A stretch of 64,000 nt of DNA from Anniella stebbinsi (Eukaryota; Chordata; Lepidosauria; Squamata; Anniellidae). Shown here piece by piece: positions 57,255 through 64,000 of the stretch (position 1 is the stretch's first letter; each line of letters opens with the position of its first letter). The notes beneath the pieces were generated by a model. That model saw only the letters and a program-made list of their open reading frames with translations. It ran no database searches and had not been told where the DNA came from. The position numbers and the translations under genes are program-made. The stretch spans positions 63,930,109 to 63,994,108 of the forward strand of contig JARDYH010000003.1 in the NCBI GenBank assembly GCA_029215795.1, read 5' to 3'.

Positions 57255-57640
57255 GCCCTTTCTACACCAGCGATTTTCCCCGGCGTCATCCCTGGGTCAT
57301 CTCTGCGCATTTAAATGATGCACAGGGGATCCCGGGGGCAACCAGGGATGACTCAGGGATGAGCCCAGGGAACCCCCGGGATAGTGGAAACTGGGGATAG
57401 GGAAGCAATTCCGCCAACCACAGGATGATGGGGGCAGCAGAGGGGGTTTCCCTACCTTTCCCATCATGCTCCTGCTACTCCCTGTTGCTTAAAACAAACA
57501 AACAAAAAATGGCATCCATGATGGGTGCACGTCCCGGGACATCACACTTCCAGTTTGGATGCCCAGGGAGGTTTGCGGAAGCTGGTAAGACCGCAAGCCT
57601 CTCTCCTCCCTCCCTCTACACCCTTAGGTGTAGAAAGGGC
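57255..57640. mobile_element. 386-bp MITE with GCCCTTTCTACACC ends
   Basis: The 14-bp ends GCCCTTTCTACACC and GGTGTAGAAAGGGC are perfect inverted repeats. The flanking 5-mers are CTAAG (57250-57254) and CTGAG (57641-57645), 4 of 5 identical and again CNNNG. The interior is GC-rich with several GGGATG words. No coding capacity is evident. Confidence 0.75.
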
Positions 57641-58795
57641 CTGAGCCTTAGGAGAGGCATTTAAACCTTTTAAAATGGGGGGGGGGGGCTGCACAAGAAC
57701 CACGATGTCACCAAACAAGTGGTAGTCATGAGTAAGGGGGTAAAGGCAGAGAAAAGGGACATGGGCAACTGAGAAACCCTGGAGGGTCATATTGGGATCC
57801 TGAGAGGGCCAGTTTTGGCCTGCAGACCTCAGGTTTCCACCTCTGCCTCATCCACAGCCCTTTGATAGGTCATTCACAGGTTACTGTATTCCTCCATGGA
57901 ACTGTTGAATGGGCAACTGTGGAATGCAGAGACCTGCCTGTGATTGACAAGCCATTCACTTTAAACTTTCAGTGATAGATTTCCACACTAGGACTAGCTG
58001 GGGAAGCATTTGTTATGTATTTTCAATGACAGGCTGATGAATGAGGAAAGATGCTGAATTTTTTGTGCTGGAGCAAATCCCTTATGTAAGAAATGACTTG
58101 TCAGGATTGTAATCCAAATGTAAAACAGGGGCATGATCACGGTGGGGGAAATAAACCACGCTGGCTAAGTGTCAGTGAGATTAGCATAATTATCCTTGGC
58201 AGTATGGCTTCCAATGTTGTGCAAACCCAACACTGAAACCTAAAACATGCAAGGTGGTTAACAACCCACAGTGGCATATTAACCACCCTGTGATCATGTA
58301 AACTGTGTTGGGGCCTCTTCTTATTTTTTTGTGAACAGTGGTCATCCCACTTCTACCTCACAAGTTGTGTGTGAGAGAGGGAGGGAGATGTTTTTTGTTC
58401 TGAAAAAAAAGGAGTTCCTTGTGCACATGTGATCCCTGGACCCATATGACTAGGCTCACCAGATGTTGGTCCTTTGGGCCTGCTCAACTTGGGACACACA
58501 AATCTCAATGCGACCCACCACAAAAGCCTTATATTCATTACTGAACCTTAGAGTCATTACTGGAAGTCCTCCTTTGAGGCCCCTATCATCGGAAGACAGT
58601 CATAAGTAGACCAGAGAGAAACATCCTCAGTCGTGATACGTCGTATTTGGAATGTTCTGCTCTGAAGAAACTTGAACGGTGTTAACACTGGGTTATCTGC
58701 CCAAGCAGTCCAGCATGCTGACTAGCTGCTTAGCTGTTTTTGCATCTTCTGTTGGGTTTTAACATCTGGTTACGGCTGCTACAGTTCCAATTGTA

Positions 58796-58797
<2 letters not shown>

Positions 58798-58833
<36 letters not shown>
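58798..58833. repeat. (TA)n microsatellite
   Basis: An uninterrupted AT dinucleotide run of about 36 bp. Confidence 0.95.
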
Positions 58834-58834
<1 letters not shown>

Positions 58835-60519
58835 CTTAAATGTTCAGCAATCCAGGAGCTTTGCACTGAAGGACACAAGTACTTGTACTGAAGTGTGCTA
58901 AATCCTTCGACCCCACATCCAACTTTTGCAGTCCTAGGCAAACAGCAAAACCAGGACATTTATTCAAGTTGCTGGGCTGCCATAGGGGCCTGTCAACTGT
59001 GTTTGAGTTGCAAGTCACAAGTTTTGCGATCTTGATCTACACCTGCCAATTTCTTATCAGCAGTATAAACTCCGATACCCATACAAAGCTTCCCAGCTGA
59101 CAAGTGGTGCTGCAACCATTTCAACTGAGGAAGCACAGATCTGTGTTCAGATCCATTCAGCGCCTACATCATAGGGCTCCTGCTTGAAGCTTTTCTTGAC
59201 AATAACATTAACAGAAAACTGACTTGTTAGTGGCTTAACTGCGGTAGCAGCTGTAGCTGCATTCTGGAAGTCCTCTACTACACACCAAAGATTCCTTTTT
59301 ACTATTAATTTGCAACCTCTGGGAAAATCTCAGGATTACTAGATGTTCTCATTACAACTAGACTTTGACATGCTCATCCTGTGGTGGCTTTGAAAGTATT
59401 AGCTTGATGTACGGTCAAGGAATTCATTCGAACTGTGGGTCTGTTGCTTAATAACCGTTGCCTTGGGGTCGTGTAATCATGTAGGCAGCAAGACTCAAGT
59501 GAGTCTTGCATTTTCTCTTTACACTGTAATTAAATTAATGACAACCCCCCCCCCACTAATAAAAGGAAGGGGATCACAAGAGGATTTTGGTATTTTAGGG
59601 TTCAGCAAAGAAAATGCTCCTGGGCAAAAACAAATTGGCCACTTGTATGCCTTGCTTCCAAATGCCCCCCTGAACAGCTTGTAGATAGAAAACAAATATA
59701 ATCATCTATTACATGGCAAAATCAAAATCGCCATGTTCTAATAAGCTTCTTATGCAGTAGGCATTCACCATCAAATGTAATTTTTATTTTCTACAGCTTG
59801 AACAAGTTTCCTCTTACCACCCACTAATGAGGGCTACCATTTCTAACGAATAAAAATTCAGTGTGATTATAAGTTTCACTTGATAAAATATTAAATATTC
59901 TGTAGGCAAAGTGGGACGTTGTTTGGTATTACTATGATCCTGATGGCTCTGAGCTTTTCATCTTCCAAGAGGCAGTAATATTTATGATTCCAACAGCCTG
60001 ATGCCCAGACTTTCTGTGCCAGCAATGAAGTGCTTAGAATGGAGCATATCTATCACACCACCAATGCATCATTTACCAGCTCTGACATTACATCAGCGTT
60101 GCAAGGACATTATGGCAGGATTTCAAGTTTGTATGCTACAGCAAATGTGCAGGTCTAGGGTATCAATGTATGAATGACTTATAAAAATATACTTCAACAA
60201 AGATTGGCTCCGGCCATATGCTTACCCTTTGCTAAATGTTTATTAAACTTAGCTCTCAAGAGAGTGGTAATAAACGCATAGTTCAATTATGCATGCTAAT
60301 TATAGCATGCAGCCAATGTGAAAAAAGCAGGCAGTTCGAAACAAAACACATAAGCATCAGCAGGTGACTGCAAAAGAACAATTGTTACAGCTGTACTATT
60401 TGGGTCTATATTTGAGGCATCTGAAGTGTCTGGGAAATGAGAGCTGCAGACACGCCACTGAAAAATGCAGTTCAGCCCCACCTAAATTTCAGTTTAAGAA
60501 GCAGAAAATAAAACCAATG

Positions 60520-61776
60520 ACTCTTTGAATTCGTTTCTCAGTTTTATTTTTTTATTATTATTTTTATATTACTGGACACAGTGTTAATTCTTCAGTGTAA
60601 CACAACACCACAGTATTTGCTATTCTATTTCATGCATTCACTCACTCCTCACATCACAACCTGTTGCTAGAGCCCATTCTCTCAATGGCATTGCACAACA
60701 CCCATGTTGATGTATCCAAATCCATTTAAATCAGAATTCAACAAACACTGCAAATGGTGGACTATTACCCTTAAGTGCATTCCCAGTATTGGTTCTTTGG
60801 CACTGCATCTGTTCCACCAATGCTGGGTTTAAACTTTTGCTCCTAAAAAGGTGAAGGGCAGGATTTTTTAATCAAGTAGCAATTTATTTCTAATTATGGA
60901 GAAAAACCTAATTAGATATTATCACCCAATTGCAATTATGTGTGGAGAAAGTCACATGCTTCTAAGCAGTGACCCATGCTTCATTATCACGCTGATGTTA
61001 CAGTATTATGAATCTGTATTTTTGTCTGGAAGCTAGCCAGCAAAATTAAAAAGTAATCAACATGCTTCTTCGAAGTCCAACTGTCAAAGTCATCACTTCT
61101 ATAGCTCAGTAAATTAAAGTCGGACTGCCACTGCCACTGCTTATTAGAAACCTTTTGCAGAATCGTTGACCATTAACATTCATTCTTGTGTTGATGGCAC
61201 TTCCATCCAATGAGGTTCTAAATCAAGGGTAGACAACGTACAGTCTGAACTAGACCTTCCATAGATTTTCATCACTTCCAAAAATAGAGTTTGCATTGCT
61301 GTTACATAGTGTCTATCATTCAGGCTCTAGGAGGGATGGGGAAGTGAGACTTATCAAGTTCAGCCAGTAGTCCACACATTTTCTGACCAAATTCTACATC
61401 ACTCTATTTAAAAGAAAATTGTCCATTCAAAATAGTTGAAAAGGACAGCTTCCTATCTCTTCTACATGTTTGAGTTAGACAATTTAATGTTTCAAGGCAC
61501 CACCAAAGTAGCATTTATATCTGCAAATAGTCATCTAGTACACTATTGCAATTTTTAGAAGCTATCTATAAAGGAATGTTTGATATAATTCAATAGGCAC
61601 AAGTTATTATAATATAAATAGAAAACAAAGTCATAGAAAAAAGCATGTTGAGCACCGTTGGGGTATAGGTTGTACCTGTTTCTTGTTCTAAGGGCTATGT
61701 AAACTGTCACTTACAAAAAAGGAACAATGAAATCTCACAATAATTTCTTGTTTCAATCCTTCTGGGAGGGATGTTA
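60520..61776 (-). other. TMEM117: TMEM117 3' untranslated region
   Basis: Unique AT-rich sequence follows the TMEM117 stop codon on the minus strand for about 1.25 kb. No repeat was recognised, which is consistent with a retained UTR. The end is inferred from the AATAAA cluster at 60543-60556. Confidence 0.65.
60543..60556 (-). terminator. TMEM117: Candidate polyadenylation signals of TMEM117
   Basis: On the minus strand, two AATAAA hexamers lie close together (complements of TTTATT at 60543-60548 and 60551-60556). They are the clearest signal downstream of the stop codon. Confidence 0.6.
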
Positions 61777-62417
61777 CTAGTTTAAAGGATTACTGTTAGA
61801 TACTGACGGCTCCTTTATCGGTTGTAGTGGACTTGGCTGTTCATTTAAATGTGAGCTAAGGTTTTCAGATGTTAGTAGGGAAGAATTAAAGACAATCTCA
61901 CTCAAGTCTGACTTGATGGATATCAGATGTGGGTCTTCCAAGCGTAAAGGCTCTTCCGCTAAAACCTGTGTGTTCTCTCGGGTCATGCCCACATCTGAGG
62001 GCGATTTCCTTTTCATGCGTGTGTATGACTTGTCAAGATTCTCCATGCCTTGATCCGTTTTCTGAAAACGTCCAAAGAACCAGATGAAGAACCCAAACAA
62101 AGCAAAAGCCAGCAAACATGGAATGAAGGCCAGACATTTGACATCTAGGCTTGCACCAATGTAGCGGCTGTGCAGAAACATGTCCCCCTCAGCATAGGTC
62201 CTGTTGGTCAAAGGGTTAGTGTTATTTGACCGCCATTCCCAAGACAATTTGGTTCTGTTGAGGGCCTTTAAGCTTTCGGAGTCTTCCACAGTGAAGATCT
62301 TTTGCCCAGGACCAATATATTGACCGTATTCATGTGGTTTGTAAAATATTTGATTCTTCCACATGTTCAGATCCAAGATTAGTACAAGAAATATTATTCC
62401 ATAGTTAAACCACTTGC
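61777..62417 (-). CDS. TMEM117: TMEM117 last coding exon (C-terminal 213 residues)
   Basis: On the minus strand the exon follows acceptor CTGCAG at 62423-62418 and enters with two bases of a split codon, reading KWFNYGIIFLVLILDLNMW. It ends at TAG (61779-61777). Two hydrophobic segments are visible, YGIIFLVLILDLNMW and CLAFIPCLLAFALFGFFIWF. The loop between them has three N-glycosylation sequons (NRT, NNT, NRT). A hydrophilic tail of about 75 residues follows (KSYTRMKRKSPSDVG onwards). The residues match the C-terminus of TMEM117, a multipass membrane protein of about 514 residues linked in the literature to ER-stress-associated cell death. The frame continues upstream into the pyrimidine tract to a false ATG at 62472. 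The gene faces NELL2. Confidence 0.97.
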
Positions 62418-64000
62418 CTGCAGCAGAGACAAAAAAAAAGAAAAGAAAAGAAAAAAAAGGAAAGATCATCATTGGACAAGTCTTGATTACAAGAATAGTG
62501 ACTGGAATGGTATAGGCAGCATCACTCAGAAATCAATTGTCAATTGATTTGCACAATGAAGTTTTAAATGAAATTCTGAGTAGAGTCAGATTTGTGAGTA
62601 AGTTTTACAGTCCCAGAATGAAGTCCAGCCTTGAAAGAAATCATTGGGGAAAGTAGTACAACAAATTGAATTCAGACAGTCATTTGTAGGCGACCTGTAG
62701 ATTAAAACACTAGGAGATGCAGTGTGGATCGATAAGCTGAAAGAGCAGCCTTTTCAGGACTTTAAAAATAGTTACACCAAAATCCTTTCCAAAAAGTAAA
62801 GGCCACTTCTGACAGGCCGTCTTACAAGCTACTCATGAATAGGCTGACCATCTGAAAAGGAGGACAGGGCTCCTGTAACTTTAACAGTTGTAGAGAAAAG
62901 GGAATTTCAGCCAGTGTCATTTGTATGCAATTAGTTCCTGATGAAATTCCCTCTTCATCACAACTGTTAAAGTTGCAGGGGCCCTGCCTTCTTTTGTATA
63001 TGGTCACTCTAGTATAGTGCCTGCAACTTTAACTGTTGTGATGAAGAGGGAATTTCATCAGGAACTAATTGCATACAAATGACACTGGCTGAAATTCCCT
63101 TTTCTCTACAACTGTTAAAGTTACAGGAGCCCTGTCCTCCTTTTCAGATGGTCAACCTACTCATGAATAGTTGCTGATCGGTCATCCATTTAGAATTAGT
63201 GCTGTGCTGAAGGCTGGGGTGGATTCAGGGGCACAAGAGGCAGAGGTCTTTCACAATCAAGCAATAGACTAAAGAGATTTGCAGTAATTGCTGTTGGGGG
63301 GCATATCGCTTGGGCTGGGCTATTGTTATAATTAAGCTCCTTATTAGATATAATTTGGACAATTAAGCCCAGGGCTGTGCAGAGCTGGTAATATGCCCAG
63401 GCCAGATGGGAAGTGTGTGCCCCCCCATTTCAAACTGCTCATTAAGTATTTTTAATCATTATTAACATTAATAACTATAATCATCATTACTTCTCACCCT
63501 CTGCTCCAGAGATTATATGCCATGGAGAAGATTGAGGAAAGAGACGCAATAAGGACAACCATCGCAACTTAGGCACATATATTCCCATCCCGCATGCGGC
63601 ATGGCCCTCTGGAGCTTGTAGTCTGACCGTGGTATTCCCGACGGATGGCTTCTGTGCTGTTTCTGCAAAATTGTGAACCCCGGGCCAACTGGCCCCACTG
63701 GCCTCCTCTCTGCCTTGCCCTGATTAAGCCTCTTCATCCATGGACTTCTTATCTCATTACTCCAGGTATGAGTTATAAGCCTTCTTCATGAGTGCTAAGT
63801 GGAGATCTATTATCTACTGGATCCAGCTTGATTCCTGCCTTTGGACAAGCTGGGAATACGTTCCCCTTCTCTATTCCATTGCCATGTCTTTAAATATTCC
63901 TTCAACAGCAACAGCTGCACAAAGTCCTTCCTGAACCACTTCATTTTGTTTTTCTGAATCATTGCTGCCCAGCTCACCACTGAGCTAGACAGCAGCAGTA
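62418..64000 (-). other. TMEM117: TMEM117 intron, partial
   Basis: The intron upstream of the last TMEM117 exon runs off the window. Its acceptor has a long pyrimidine tract (minus-strand complement of 62424-62460, with repeated CTTTT units). It contains the 320-bp MITE at 62840-63159. The rest (62461-62839 and 63160-64000) shows nothing recognised beyond a short C run at 63421 and AT-rich sequence. Confidence 0.85.
62840..63159 (-). mobile_element. 320-bp palindromic hAT-type MITE, copy 4
   Basis: The ends are TAGGCTGACCATCT and AGATGGTCAACCTA. The 8-mer CTCATGAA lies exactly on both sides (62832-62839 and 63160-63167). The asymmetric centre is reversed relative to copies 1 to 3, so this copy is inserted in the opposite orientation. 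Confidence 0.95.

Larger units (their letters stand above)
49931..60519. other. Intergenic region, TMEM117 side
   Basis: No supported gene. Repeats are listed separately. Nothing was recognised in 49931-50889, 51676-52169, 52497-54378, 54786-55599, 56927-57249, 57646-58797 (words such as GGTGGTTAACAACCCACAGT near 58255 suggest a decayed palindromic repeat) and 58834-60519. Long G or C runs occur at about 53839, 55579, 56766 and 57677. Confidence 0.7.

Noticed and set aside
62418..62472. Extension of the TMEM117 frame to an ATG at 62472
   Set aside because: This part translates the intron pyrimidine tract into a phenylalanine run. The acceptor CTGCAG marks the true exon start.

Overview
The window is nuclear DNA from a vertebrate, most likely a squamate reptile (lizard or snake). 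Its genes are split into short exons with GT-AG introns. The interspersed repeats fit a squamate: CR1 and L2 LINE 3' ends, a tRNA-derived SINE that reads through long AT-rich tails, and many short palindromic DNA transposons. The species cannot be decided from the sequence alone.

Two protein-coding genes are present and both are partial. The plus strand carries the last five coding exons of NELL2 (13739-26517) and its 3' UTR to about 27205. These exons encode the final ~262 residues: two calcium-binding EGF repeats, two cysteine-rich von Willebrand factor C modules and the short C-terminus. The minus strand carries the last coding exon of TMEM117 (61777-62417) and its 3' UTR down to about 60520. 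The two genes point at each other, the same tail-to-tail order known for NELL2 and TMEM117 in human. They do not form an operon. NELL2 is a secreted neuronal glycoprotein and TMEM117 is a multipass membrane protein.

Layout: 1-13738 is a NELL2 intron that continues from outside the window. 13739-27205 holds the NELL2 exons, introns and 3' UTR. 27206-60519 is about 33 kb of repeat-rich intergenic DNA with no supported gene. 60520-64000 is the TMEM117 3' UTR, last exon and part of the preceding intron.

The most interesting content is mobile DNA. Several non-autonomous elements have ends beginning GCC/GCT/GGT and sit between 5-bp direct repeats of the form CNNNG: three 352-353 bp copies, a 214-bp element and a 386-bp element. 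Four exactly 320-bp hAT-type palindromes look like a collapsed inverted dimer of a smaller element. A 308-bp snap-back element has 14-bp flanking repeats. A 47-bp site carries two interleaved perfect inverted repeats. No CRISPR array, operon, bacterial gene, tRNA gene or intact retrotransposon was seen.
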